Assembly: GCA_020637755.1 (NCBI GenBank)
Contig: JACKJW010000007.1
Span: 76,303-140,302 of the forward strand
Source of the DNA: Brucellaceae bacterium
Lineage (GTDB): Bacteria; Pseudomonadota; Alphaproteobacteria; Rhizobiales; Rhizobiaceae
Direction: 5' to 3'
DNA: 64,000 bases
The notes under the pieces are model-generated. The model was not told the origin of the DNA, did not search any database, and was given only the letters and a program-made list of their open reading frames with translations. Position 1 is the stretch's first letter. Every line of letters starts with the position of its first letter. Shown one piece after another: positions 42,114 through 51,003 of this stretch. A program made the translations under genes and the position numbers.

Positions 42114-43385
42114 ATGACGACATTCAATCGCAGGCAGTTCGGGCTCCTGCTCGGCACATCGGCCGCCATGCTGGCGGCACCGGCCTATCTGCGCGCGCAG
42201 GGCAAACCCAAGGTCGTCGTCATCGGTGGCGGCGCGGGTGGTGCCACTGCCGCCCGCTATATCGCCAAGGACTCCAAGGGCGAGATCGACGTCACGCTTA
42301 TTGATGCCTCGGAGAAGTTCACCACCTGCTTCTTCTCCAACCTCTATCTCGGTGGCTTCCGCGATTTCGCCTCCATCACCCATGGTTACGACAAGCTCCA
42401 GTCCAACTACGGAATCACCAAAATCACCGGCTACGCCAAGTCCGTTGATCGGGCCGCGAAGAAGGTCGTCATGGCTGACGGCTCGGAAGTGCCCTATGAC
42501 CGCCTGGTGGTCTCGCCGGGCATCGACTTCATCTGGGATTCGGTACCAGGCTATTCGGAGGAGGCTGTGGGGATTGCACCGCACGCCTGGAAGGCCGGTC
42601 CGCAGACGGAACTGCTGAAGGCCAGGCTTGATGCCATCACCAACGGCCAGCAGATCGTCATGGTCGCTCCGCCGAACCCCTATCGCTGCCCGCCCGGACC
42701 TTACGAGCGCGTTTCCATGTTTGCCCATGTGCTGAAGGCGAAGGGCGTGGATGCCAAGATCATCATCATCGATCCGAAGGAAAAGTTTTCCAAACAGGGC
42801 CTGTTCCAGGAAGGCTGGCAGAACCACTATCCCGGCATGATCGAATGGTATGGCCCGGACGTCCATGGCGGCATCAAGTCGGTCGATGTGAAGGCCGGTA
42901 CGGTCGAGACCGATCTCGATACCTTCAAGGCCGACCTGCTGAACGTCATTCCGGCCCAGAAGGCTGGTACCATCGCGGCCGCAGCGGGCCTGACCAATGA
43001 AAGTGGCTTCTGCCCCATTGATGCGGAAACCATGCGCTCCGCCGTCGATGAGAACATCTATGTGATCGGTGATGCCTCGATTGCCGGCGCCATGCCGAAA
43101 TCCGGCTTCTCGGCCAACAGCCAAGCCAAGGTGGCCGCCATGAACGTGCGTGGCGACCTGCTGCGGTCGAAGGTCTTCCCGGCAAAATATTCCAACACCT
43201 GCTGGAGCCTGATCGAGACCGATGACGGCGTGAAAGTAGGCGCGCAATATGCCCCGTCGGAGGGCAAGATTGCTTCGACGACCACCTTCATCAGCCAGAC
43301 GGGTGAGGACGCTGCGCTGCGCAAGGCGACCTTCGAGGAATCGATCGGCTGGTATGCCGGTATCACCGCCGACATGTTCGGCTGA
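42114..43385 (+). CDS. soxF: Flavocytochrome c sulfide dehydrogenase flavoprotein SoxF
   Basis: A 423-residue periplasmic FAD protein that oxidises sulfide with SoxE. Tat signal: NRRQFGLLLGTSAA at residues 5-18. FAD binding: VVVIGGGAGGATAA. The redox cysteines are Cys72 (FTTCFFSN) and Cys192 (PYRCPPGP). The ATG at 42114 is chosen over 42111 because GGGAGG is better spaced. It is the last gene of the rightward sox operon, with a strong terminator after it. Confidence 0.94.
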   Translation: MTTFNRRQFGLLLGTSAAMLAAPAYLRAQGKPKVVVIGGGAGGATAARYIAKDSKGEIDVTLIDASEKFTTCFFSNLYLGGFRDFASITHGYDKLQSNYGITKITGYAKSVDRAAKKVVMADGSEVPYDRLVVSPGIDFIWDSVPGYSEEAVGIAPHAWKAGPQTELLKARLDAITNGQQIVMVAPPNPYRCPPGPYERVSMFAHVLKAKGVDAKIIIIDPKEKFSKQGLFQEGWQNHYPGMIEWYGPDVHGGIKSVDVKAGTVETDLDTFKADLLNVIPAQKAGTIAAAAGLTNESGFCPIDAETMRSAVDENIYVIGDASIAGAMPKSGFSANSQAKVAAMNVRGDLLRSKVFPAKYSNTCWSLIETDDGVKVGAQYAPSEGKIASTTTFISQTGEDAALRKATFEESIGWYAGITADMFG

Positions 43386-43443
43386 CCGGCCGAAAGCCAT
43401 CCTCCCGCGCCGCCCGTGGGGCAAGATTCGGGCCTGGTGCACG

Positions 43444-43482
43444 GAAACGGCGGTCCCGCGAGGGGCCGCCGTTTCTGTCTTT
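43444..43482 (+). terminator. Terminator of the sox operon
   Basis: GAAACGGCGG (43444-43453) and CCGCCGTTTC (43466-43475) form a perfect ten-base stem followed by TGTCTTT. It separates soxF from the convergent permease gene. Confidence 0.8.
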
Positions 43483-43500
43483 AAGCGAAAAGCGTGGCGT

Positions 43501-44595
43501 TTATTCCGCCGGTACAAGCACGGCAGGGGCGGCCAATGGACGGCTTCCCTCCAGCAGGCGGCCGGCAATGGCCGCGGCCCCGGTCATGGAGACCAGCGCA
43601 ACGAGGGAGGACACGGCCAGCACCGAACCGCCGGTGAACCCGGCGCCGATGGTGCAGCCACCGGCCAGAACGCCGCCGAACCCCATCAGCACGGCACCTG
43701 TGGCGTAGCGCCAGAGCGGCGCGGCGCCGGCTGAGCGGAAACCTTCCACCCGGAATGAGCGGGAGATGAGCGCGGCGAGAAAGGCCCCGGCCAGCGTTCC
43801 AAGCAGCACACCCTGGTCAAGCCCGAATGCAGCGCCCTCGGTGCCGGACGCCAGTTCGCCGGTTGTTGCCAGCGGGCGGATGAAGGAAAGGCTTTCCGGC
43901 TGGATGGGCTCGAACACCTGCGTCGACAGCGTATGGGTGAAATACCAGCCGCCCGCAATGGTGAGGCCGGCCAGCAGGCCGCCCAGCGCGCGGGCAGGCG
44001 AAAGACGCGCGGCGACGGCAAGCCATAGCGCGGCCGCACCAAGCGCAATGCCCGCCACCACGCCCGCCCCCTGCGGCAGCGCCATTTGTGCCAGCAGGTC
44101 GTTGCCGCCGATGTCGCTGGTGCTGGACAGCGCCGCGATGCTGTCGCGCAACGGCACGAGAAGGCCTGAATAGGTTGCAAGTCCGGTTACCGCGATGATG
44201 AGGATGGTGACGGCTGCCCGCAGGTTGCCCGAAGCCGCCAGCACCAGATGGCGCGACACGCATCCGCGCGCCAGCACCATGCCGAGGCCAAAAAGCGCGC
44301 CGCCGGTGAGCGCTCCGGACAGGCTCTGCGCAGTGGAGAAGAAACGCGATTCCGCTGCATCGGCAAGACCTGTCCACAGCAGGAGCTGCACCGCGAGCAC
44401 CGCGGCTGCGAAGCCTGCCACCCAGGTCGCCAGCGGCTTCAGGCCCGCGCCGTTGACGAGACCCAGAACCGCCGAGCGCGTGCAGAATGCGCTGCGCTGG
44501 GCGGCGACACCGAAGATCAGGCCGAGCACCGCGCCACCGGCGAGCGCAACGCCGTTTTCGCCGAGCGTGTCGATCAGGGGAACGAGGTCGATCAT
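43501..44595 (-). CDS. YeeE/YedE-family sulfur permease, second sox-linked copy
   Basis: A 364-residue inner-membrane protein with repeated halves, the third YeeE/YedE-type system in the window. Sulfur-handling cysteines are in RSAFCTRSAVLG, ARGCVSRHLVLAASGNLR and GGCTIGAGFTGGS. It converges on soxF. Its upstream region (44596-44893) has a direct repeat of ATATGCG. It likely carries thiosulfate or another sulfur compound for use or sensing in the cell. It is not close enough to the SoxT-like protein at 31188 to be called a recent duplicate. Confidence 0.85.
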   Translation of the reverse strand: MIDLVPLIDTLGENGVALAGGAVLGLIFGVAAQRSAFCTRSAVLGLVNGAGLKPLATWVAGFAAAVLAVQLLLWTGLADAAESRFFSTAQSLSGALTGGALFGLGMVLARGCVSRHLVLAASGNLRAAVTILIIAVTGLATYSGLLVPLRDSIAALSSTSDIGGNDLLAQMALPQGAGVVAGIALGAAALWLAVAARLSPARALGGLLAGLTIAGGWYFTHTLSTQVFEPIQPESLSFIRPLATTGELASGTEGAAFGLDQGVLLGTLAGAFLAALISRSFRVEGFRSAGAAPLWRYATGAVLMGFGGVLAGGCTIGAGFTGGSVLAVSSLVALVSMTGAAAIAGRLLEGSRPLAAPAVLVPAE

Positions 44596-44642
44596 GGGTC
44601 TGTCCTTTTTGTCTTGTCAAAAGGATAGGCCTGAAGGGTGAC

Positions 44643-44665
44643 ATATGCGCCGTTTGGAATATGCG
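44643..44665. promoter_or_regulatory. Direct repeat ATATGCG upstream of the YeeE/YedE gene
   Basis: ATATGCG at 44643-44649 and again at 44659-44665, 16 bases apart, about 50 bases before the minus-strand permease start. The rest of the 298-base gap holds no supported gene. A similar ACATATGCG occurs near 55147. Confidence 0.35.
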
Positions 44666-44893
44666 TCGCCGGTGGGAGAGAGGAAAAACATTTCTTCTGA
44701 AGTGCAAACCCACGCAACGCTGTTCCGCATGATGTAAAATTGCCGGGCTCGGGGAGCAAGAACCATCTGTTGTCCGCGAATTGCACGCGCTTTTGCCCGG
44801 TCGCGGAACCGAACGGCTGGCCAATGTCCGCTCCCTTGCCTGGACCCTGTGCAAGGCGATAGGAAAGGGTCAAGACCTTGCTGGAGGATATCG

Positions 44894-45544
44894 ATGCCCG
44901 GCATCACGCTGCACAACTATTTCCGCTCATCCACCTCCTTTCGGGTTCGCGCCGCGCTGAACCTGAAGGGGCTGGACTATGAGTATGTCGCCCATCACCT
45001 GCCGACGGGCAAACACCGCGAAAAGGCCTATCTCGACGTCAATCCGCAGGGGCTGATGCCAGCTCTCGTCTGGAGCGACGGGACGACAGTGGCGCAATCG
45101 CTGGCGATCCTCGAATTCATCGATGAGATGGTACCCGAGCCGCCGCTCATGCCGGCTGATCCGCATGGCAAGGCGCGTGTGCGCATGCTGGCCCAGATGA
45201 TCGGCTGCGACATCCACCCGGTGAACAATCTGCGTGTGCTGAACCGCCTGCGTTCTGAGTTCGGCGCCGATGACGAGGCGGTCGCCGGATGGTTCCGCCA
45301 TTGGGTCGCCGAAACCTTCGCACCCATGGAAGCGATGCTGGCGGGCGACCCCGCGACCGGCACCTTCTGCCACGGCGATACCATCACTGTCGCCGATCTT
45401 TGCCTGGTGGCGCAGGTGGTCAATAACGTCCGTTTCGGCGTGGACATGACGCCGTACCCCACGATCAACCGCATTCATGCCGCAGCCATGGCCATCCCGG
45501 AAATAGACGCTGCCCAGCCGATGAAACAGCCGGACGCAGTGTAA
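44894..45544 (+). CDS. maiA: Maleylacetoacetate isomerase
   Basis: A 216-residue zeta-class glutathione transferase that isomerises maleylacetoacetate to fumarylacetoacetate with glutathione, the step between hmgA and fumarylacetoacetase. The active-site segment is NYFRSSTSFRVRAALNLKGL, with DVNPQGLMPALVW and QSLAILEFIDE. The ATG at 44894 follows GGAGGATATCG. It is about 37 kb from the other two pathway genes, separated by sulfur and fatty-acid genes. It precedes the Rieske oxygenase by 158 bases. Confidence 0.92.
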   Translation: MPGITLHNYFRSSTSFRVRAALNLKGLDYEYVAHHLPTGKHREKAYLDVNPQGLMPALVWSDGTTVAQSLAILEFIDEMVPEPPLMPADPHGKARVRMLAQMIGCDIHPVNNLRVLNRLRSEFGADDEAVAGWFRHWVAETFAPMEAMLAGDPATGTFCHGDTITVADLCLVAQVVNNVRFGVDMTPYPTINRIHAAAMAIPEIDAAQPMKQPDAV

Positions 45545-45702
45545 CCGCCACCTGCCGTGTTTCCCTCCTCCCGCTCCTGGAGGGGCCGTTACAGAGGCAG
45601 GGGCGATGGCGCAGGCCCTTGCCAGCGACTGAATGTCGCTTGCACAGCTCTCCGCCCTCTGCACAAATACCTCCCAACAAGAAGAACGGGAGGATCGACG
45701 CC

Positions 45703-47010
45703 ATGATGAGCCAGGAAGCCAACGACCGGATCACACGCGTCGGCCCCGGCACGGCGGCAGGTGCGCTGCTGCGCCGCTACTGGCAGCCGGCAGCCCTTGC
45801 CGAGGAACTGGTTTCGGCCCGCCCGGTCGTGCCGGTCACGCTGCTGGGCGAGAAACTGGTGCTGTTCCGCGACGAGGAGGGCAAACTTGGCCTGATCGGC
45901 CGCCACTGCCCGCATCGCGGGGCTGACATGTGCTACGGACGGCTGGAGGACAACGGTCTGCGCTGCCCCTTCCACGGCTGGCATTTCAACCGCGACGGCC
46001 AGTGTGTCGAGCAGCCCGCCGAGCCCGAGGGCAGCCGCATGCATGAGCAAATCCGCGCGGTCTCCTACCCGGTGGTCGAGCGCAACGGCGTCGTGTTTGC
46101 CTATATGGGCCCCGGCGATCCGCCACCCTTTCCCGCGCTCGATTGCTTCACCGCGCCGGACAGCCATGTCTTCGCTTTCAAGGGTCTGTGGGAATGCAAT
46201 TGGCTCCAGGCGCTGGAAGTCGGCATTGACCCGGCACATGCCTCCTTCCTGCATCGCTTCCTGGAGGACGAGGATCCGTCCAGGGGCTACGGCAAGCAGT
46301 TCCGTGACAGGGCGGCAGGAACCGACATTCCGATGACGCAGATCCTGCGTGAGTATCCACGCCCGGAAATTCACGTGGAGGACGCCCCGCATGGCCTGCG
46401 CCTCGTCGCGCTTCGTCATCTGGCGGATGGACGTACCCATGTGCGCGTCACCAACCAGCTTTTCCCGGGCGCCATCACCATCCCGATGTCGCAGGAAATG
46501 ACGATCACCCAGTGGCATGTACCGGTGGATGACGAGCGCTGCTACTGGGTGTCCATGTTCACCAGTTTCGGCAAGCCGGTGGACAAGGCGCTGATGCGCG
46601 AGCAGCGCTTGAAGGAACATCGCCTGCCCGACTACGCGCCGCTGAAGAACCGCGCCAACAATTACGGCTATGATCCCGATGAGCAGCGCGACCGCACCTA
46701 TACGGGCATGGGCCTGGACATCAACGTGCATGACCAGTGGGCGGTCGAAAGCATGGGCAGCATCCAGGACCGGACGCAGGAGCATCTCGGCAAGTCCGAT
46801 GCCGGCATCATCCGTTACCGCCGCATGTTGCGCGCCGCCGTCGACGCGGTGGAAAAGGGTGAAGACAATGCGCTTCCCATGTCCAACGGCTCCGCCGCTT
46901 CCGTAACAGGTCCCGTCTCGGTGGACGCGCTGGGCGAGGCAGGAGAGGACTGGCGCGACGTTTTCACCCGCGCCGATGCGGCTCGCCGCGCCGCCTGTCC
47001 GTGGTCGTGA
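45703..47010 (+). CDS. Rieske-type aromatic ring oxygenase, alpha subunit
   Basis: A 435-residue oxygenase subunit of the phthalate 4,5-dioxygenase-like group. The Rieske cluster ligands are Cys69-x-His71 and Cys88-x2-His91 (CPHRGADMC, then CPFHGW). The mononuclear iron motif is Asp176, His179, His184 (GIDPAHASFLH). The ATG at 45703 follows GGGAGGATCGACGCC. No beta subunit, ferredoxin or reductase gene is near. The glutamine-synthetase-like gene starts eight bases later, so the products likely work together. The substrate is unknown. Confidence 0.9.
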   Translation: MMSQEANDRITRVGPGTAAGALLRRYWQPAALAEELVSARPVVPVTLLGEKLVLFRDEEGKLGLIGRHCPHRGADMCYGRLEDNGLRCPFHGWHFNRDGQCVEQPAEPEGSRMHEQIRAVSYPVVERNGVVFAYMGPGDPPPFPALDCFTAPDSHVFAFKGLWECNWLQALEVGIDPAHASFLHRFLEDEDPSRGYGKQFRDRAAGTDIPMTQILREYPRPEIHVEDAPHGLRLVALRHLADGRTHVRVTNQLFPGAITIPMSQEMTITQWHVPVDDERCYWVSMFTSFGKPVDKALMREQRLKEHRLPDYAPLKNRANNYGYDPDEQRDRTYTGMGLDINVHDQWAVESMGSIQDRTQEHLGKSDAGIIRYRRMLRAAVDAVEKGEDNALPMSNGSAASVTGPVSVDALGEAGEDWRDVFTRADAARRAACPWS

Positions 47011-47017
47011 GGCTGCC

Positions 47018-48481
47018 ATGGCCCATGTGACAGCCGACACCCTCAAGGACGGATTTGCCGGGAAGCACGGCCTGCTGGACGAGGAAGGCTTCCGCCGCGC
47101 CGCCGAAATCTGCGCGGAGATGGAGGCCGGTGAATTCGAGACCGTGCGCCTGTGCTTTGCCGACCAGCACGGCATCCTGCGTGGCAAGGCGCTGGTGGCC
47201 GAAGCGCTGGAAGGGGCCTTCCGCAACGGCGTCGCGATGACGTCCACGCTGCTGCTGAAGGACACCTCCCATCGCACCGTCTTCGATGTCTGGGAAGCCG
47301 ACGCCGGGCTTGGCCGTGGCCTGATGACGGGGGCTTCGGACGTGGTGATGATCCCCGATCCGCGCACCTTCCGCGCCATTCCCTGGTCGCCGCATTCCGC
47401 CCTCATCCTGTGCGATCTTGCCCTGCCGGATGGTTCCACGCTGCGGCTGTCGCCACGGGCGATCCTGCGCAAGGCGGTGGCGAAACTGAACGAGGCCGGC
47501 TTCGATGCACTCTTCGGTCTGGAGCAGGAGTTCTTCGTCTTCGACGTCACCGAACCGCGCCTTGCCCATGGCGATGGCGGCATGCCCGCGCAGGGCCCGG
47601 AAACCGCACTTCTCGCCCATGGATACCAATATCTGACGGAAGCGCGTTACGACGCGCTGGAACCGGTGATGGACGAGATCCGCCGCGCCGCGCTCGCCTT
47701 CGGCCTGCCGGTCCGCTCCATGGAGGTGGAATTCGGCCCGAGCCAGTTCGAGTTCACCTTCGCGCCGCTGCGCCCCATGGCTGCCGCCGAAACCTCCGTG
47801 CTGTTCCGCCATTGCGTGAAATCCGTGGCGCAGCGTTCCGGCCTGCACGCCACTTTCATGTCGCGTCCGAAGGTGGAAAACGGCATGGCGAGCGGCTGGC
47901 ACCTGCATCAGTCGGTGCAGGACATGGCGACGGGCCGGAACCTGTTCACGCCGCAGGCCGGGCGCGAGCTGACCGCCACAGCGTCGGCCTGGGTCACCGG
48001 GCTGCTCACCCACGCGGCAAGCGGCACGCTGCTCACCACGCCGACCGTCAACGGATACAAGCGCTATCTCGCCGCCCAACTCGCACCCGACCGCATTCAG
48101 TGGGCCCATGACAACAAGGGCGCGATGATCCGGGCGCTGATCGCCGCAGGCGATCCGGCGGCGCGCATCGAAAACCGCTCGCCTGAACCGGCGGCCAATC
48201 CGTTCCTTGCCATCGCGGGCCAGGTTCTGGCCGGCCTCGACGGTATCGAAAAGCAATTGGAGGCACCGGCACCGGTGGAAACACCCTACGCGGGTGAAGC
48301 CGAACGGTTGCCGCGCAATCTGGGCGCGGCCATCGAGGCCTTTGCAGCCAGCGCCTTCTGGCGCGAGGTTCTGGGCGCGGATGTGACCGGCTGGCTAACC
48401 CGCATCAAGCGCGCCGAATGGGACCGCTACCTCGCTGACATTTCCGACTGGGAACAGCGCGAATATTTTTCGCTGTTTTGA
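47018..48481 (+). CDS. Glutamine synthetase-like amine ligase
   Basis: A 487-residue member of the glutamine synthetase superfamily. The N-terminal part shows VRLCFADQHGILRGKALV. Catalytic blocks are FGLEQEFFVFD, MEVEFGPSQFEFTF, SGWHLHQSV and the ATP-binding NGYKRYLAAQLAPDRIQWAH, with IENRSPEPAANPFLAIA near the end. Such proteins join glutamate to amines (polyamines, aniline, isopropylamine) rather than ammonia. Its start is eight bases after the Rieske oxygenase stop, which recalls aniline-type pathways where a GS-like ligase and a Rieske oxygenase act together. The substrate is inferred only to be an amine. Confidence 0.88.
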   Translation: MAHVTADTLKDGFAGKHGLLDEEGFRRAAEICAEMEAGEFETVRLCFADQHGILRGKALVAEALEGAFRNGVAMTSTLLLKDTSHRTVFDVWEADAGLGRGLMTGASDVVMIPDPRTFRAIPWSPHSALILCDLALPDGSTLRLSPRAILRKAVAKLNEAGFDALFGLEQEFFVFDVTEPRLAHGDGGMPAQGPETALLAHGYQYLTEARYDALEPVMDEIRRAALAFGLPVRSMEVEFGPSQFEFTFAPLRPMAAAETSVLFRHCVKSVAQRSGLHATFMSRPKVENGMASGWHLHQSVQDMATGRNLFTPQAGRELTATASAWVTGLLTHAASGTLLTTPTVNGYKRYLAAQLAPDRIQWAHDNKGAMIRALIAAGDPAARIENRSPEPAANPFLAIAGQVLAGLDGIEKQLEAPAPVETPYAGEAERLPRNLGAAIEAFAASAFWREVLGADVTGWLTRIKRAEWDRYLADISDWEQREYFSLF

Positions 48482-48484
48482 AGA

Positions 48485-49660
48485 TCACGCCACGGCCGCC
48501 GCAGCAGCCAGCCCGGCTTCGATGTCGGCCTTCAGGTCGGCGGCGTCCTCCAGCCCCACCTGAAGCCGGATCACGGGGCCGCCATAATCCTTGCGGCTGA
48601 CGGTGCGGTCGCCGAGCCACACATGGACGGCGAGGCTCTCATGCCCGCCCCAGCTATAGCCGAGGCCGAAGATCGACAGCGCGTCGAGGAAGGCATGGGC
48701 CTTTGCCGCGCCGCCGCCGTCGAGCACAATGGAGAACAGGCCGGACGCACCGGAGAAATCGCGCTTCCATAGCTCGTGGCCGGGAAAGGACGGCAGAGCA
48801 GGGTGCAGCACGTCCTTCACGCCGGACTGGCCCTCCAGCCATTGCGCCAGGTGCAATGCGCTTTGCTGGTGGCGCTCCAGCCGGATGCCCATGGTCTTCA
48901 GGCCACGCTGGACCATGTAGACGTCATCGGGTCCCGCGCAGGTGCCGAGCGTGATGAACCCATCATGCAATTGCTCCCAGCAGCGCTCATTCGCCGACAC
49001 CGTGCCTAGCAGTACGTCGGAGTGGCCGCCAGGATATTTCGTCGCCGCATGAACGGAGATGTCGACGCCGAAATCAAGCGGCCTGAAATAGACAGGCGTC
49101 GCCCAGGTGTTATCCATCATCACCACCGCGCCACGGGCGTGCGCTACGGCTGCGATCGCCGGGATGTCCTGCATCTCGAAGGTGTTGGAGCCGGGCGATT
49201 CCGTCCAGACCACCTTGGTGTTCGGCCGCATCAGGGCCTCGATGCCCGCCCCGATCTCCGGGTCGTAATATTCGGTCTCGACGCCAAGGCGCTTCAGCAT
49301 GGTATCGGCGAAACGGCGGGTCGGATTGTAGACCGAATCGACCACCAGCAAGTGATCACCCGCCGACAGGAAGGCGAGCAGAGGCACGGTCACGGCGGCC
49401 AGCCCCGACGGCACGCAGATTGTACCGGCCGAGCCTTCCAGCGCGTTGATGGCGTCGCCAAGCGCATCCGAGGTCGGCGTGCCGCGTGTGCCATAGGTAT
49501 ATTTCTGCGCCCGGTTCACCATGGTCGCGCTGTCGGGAAACAGCACCGTGGAGGCATGCACCACCGGCGGCTGCACGAAACCATGGAAGGAGCGCGGATC
49601 ATGACCTGCATGGGCAAGCCGCGTGTTGATACCGCTGTTGTGGCCCTTGTTCGCGCTCAT
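48485..49660 (-). CDS. metC: Cystathionine beta-lyase
   Basis: A 391-residue PLP enzyme of the Cys/Met metabolism family that splits cystathionine to homocysteine, pyruvate and ammonia. The PLP lysine is in SVHAATKYPGGHSDVLLG; PSGLAAVTVPLLAFLSAGDHLL and VMMDNTWATP are the other cofactor-binding stretches. The start at 49660 (MSANKGHNSG) is chosen; an ATG at 49684 after GAGGAA is a rival. It converges on the GS-like gene with three bases between stops. Confidence 0.88.
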   Translation of the reverse strand: MSANKGHNSGINTRLAHAGHDPRSFHGFVQPPVVHASTVLFPDSATMVNRAQKYTYGTRGTPTSDALGDAINALEGSAGTICVPSGLAAVTVPLLAFLSAGDHLLVVDSVYNPTRRFADTMLKRLGVETEYYDPEIGAGIEALMRPNTKVVWTESPGSNTFEMQDIPAIAAVAHARGAVVMMDNTWATPVYFRPLDFGVDISVHAATKYPGGHSDVLLGTVSANERCWEQLHDGFITLGTCAGPDDVYMVQRGLKTMGIRLERHQQSALHLAQWLEGQSGVKDVLHPALPSFPGHELWKRDFSGASGLFSIVLDGGGAAKAHAFLDALSIFGLGYSWGGHESLAVHVWLGDRTVSRKDYGGPVIRLQVGLEDAADLKADIEAGLAAAAAVA

Positions 49661-49958
49661 TGTGGTCCCCGTTCGTTTGATCATTTCCTCATAACCTGAT
49701 TTGTACCGGCCCGGAAACCGCCGATGCTGCACCGTCCCGTTTGCGCCAAGGGCAGGATCGGCCCGGTCCCGTCTTTACAGATCAGTGAAATTCGGCACAA
49801 AACCCCCTGCAAGCTGTCTGCGGGCGTGGCTGTCGTCTTGACGCGACCCACGCCATCGTTTTCCATGCGGGTTCCCGCAAATGATGCACCGGCAGGGGTG
49901 GTGCATCGCGCCAAGCATAACGAACCGGGTGAAACCGGAACTGAAGGGATTGCCGGCC

Positions 49959-50993
49959 ATGAAATTTGCCTTGCACTTGCGTTTCGCGGTGGCCGCAGCC
50001 CTTTTGTGTGCGCCACTGGCCGCGAAAGCGGCAACGCTGGATGACGTCAAGGCGCAAGGCATCGTCAAGTGCGGGGTCGCACCGATGCGCGAGGGCTTCT
50101 CGGTCAACGACGGGCAGGGCAACTGGTCGGGCCTTGATGCCGATTTCTGCCGGGCGATCGCCGCCGCCGTCTTCGACGATCCCAAGGCGGTGCTGTTCCG
50201 CGACTACTCCACCGCCGAACGCTTCCCGGCGCTGAACGCCGGCGACGTGGACCTTCTGGCGCGCACCACCACCTGGACCATGAGCCGCGATACCGCGCAG
50301 GGCTTCAATTTCCGCGCCATCAATTATTTCGACGGTCAGGGCTTTCTGGTGAACCGCAAGAAGCAGCCCGACATCACCTCCGTCCTCCAGCTTTCCGGCG
50401 CCAAGGTCTGCGTGCTGGAGCAGACGACCAGCCTTCAGAACCTGCAGGACTACTTCGCCGCCAACAAGATGCAGGTGGAGCCGGTCATCTTCAAGAAACT
50501 GGACGAACTGCTTGCCGCCTATGACCAGGGCACGCGCTGCGATGCCTATACTACCGACCAGTCGGGCCTCTATTCTGCGCGCATCAACCTGTCGGCCCCG
50601 GAGGATCACGTCGTTCTGCCCGAAGTGATTTCCAAGGAGCCGCTCGGCCCGGTCGTCCGCCAGGGCGACGAGCAATGGTTCGATATCGTCACATGGGTTC
50701 ACTACGCCATGCTGACTGCAGAGGAATTGGGCGTCACCTCCACCAACATCGAGGAAATGCAGAACTCGACGAACCCGGATATCCGGCGATTGCTTGGCCT
50801 CGGCGACAGTGCGGAACTGGGCGAGAAGCTCGGCCTGTCGGGTGACTGGGCCGCACGCATCATCCGCCATGTCGGCAATTACGGCGAGGTGTTCGAGCGC
50901 AATGTCGGCGAACAGTCGCGCCTGAAGATCATGCGCGGGCTCAACGCATTGTGGACCAAGGGCGGCCTGCAATACGCCCCGCCGCTGCGCTGA
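49959..50993 (+). CDS. Amino-acid ABC transporter substrate-binding protein (AapJ-like)
   Basis: A 344-residue periplasmic protein with a Sec signal peptide ending near residue 24 (LAAKA). The mature start is TLDDVKAQGIVKCGV, with GLDADFCRAIAAAVF, DVDLLARTTTWTMSRD and GFNF matching the AapJ general amino-acid binding protein. AapJ is normally followed by permease genes aapQ and aapM. Here the ATPase gene follows after ten bases and the permeases are absent. The ATG at 49959 has a weak AAGGGA site. Confidence 0.88.
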   Translation: MKFALHLRFAVAAALLCAPLAAKAATLDDVKAQGIVKCGVAPMREGFSVNDGQGNWSGLDADFCRAIAAAVFDDPKAVLFRDYSTAERFPALNAGDVDLLARTTTWTMSRDTAQGFNFRAINYFDGQGFLVNRKKQPDITSVLQLSGAKVCVLEQTTSLQNLQDYFAANKMQVEPVIFKKLDELLAAYDQGTRCDAYTTDQSGLYSARINLSAPEDHVVLPEVISKEPLGPVVRQGDEQWFDIVTWVHYAMLTAEELGVTSTNIEEMQNSTNPDIRRLLGLGDSAELGEKLGLSGDWAARIIRHVGNYGEVFERNVGEQSRLKIMRGLNALWTKGGLQYAPPLR

Positions 50994-51003
50994 GGGAGGG
51001 CCG

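Noticed and set aside
43501..44595. Calling this YeeE/YedE protein soxT
   Set aside because: The gene at 31188 next to soxR is in the better position for that name; both are left without a symbol.
45589..48256. Long minus-strand frames across the Rieske and GS-like genes
   Set aside because: They mirror codon bias of the plus-strand genes, whose motifs are certain.
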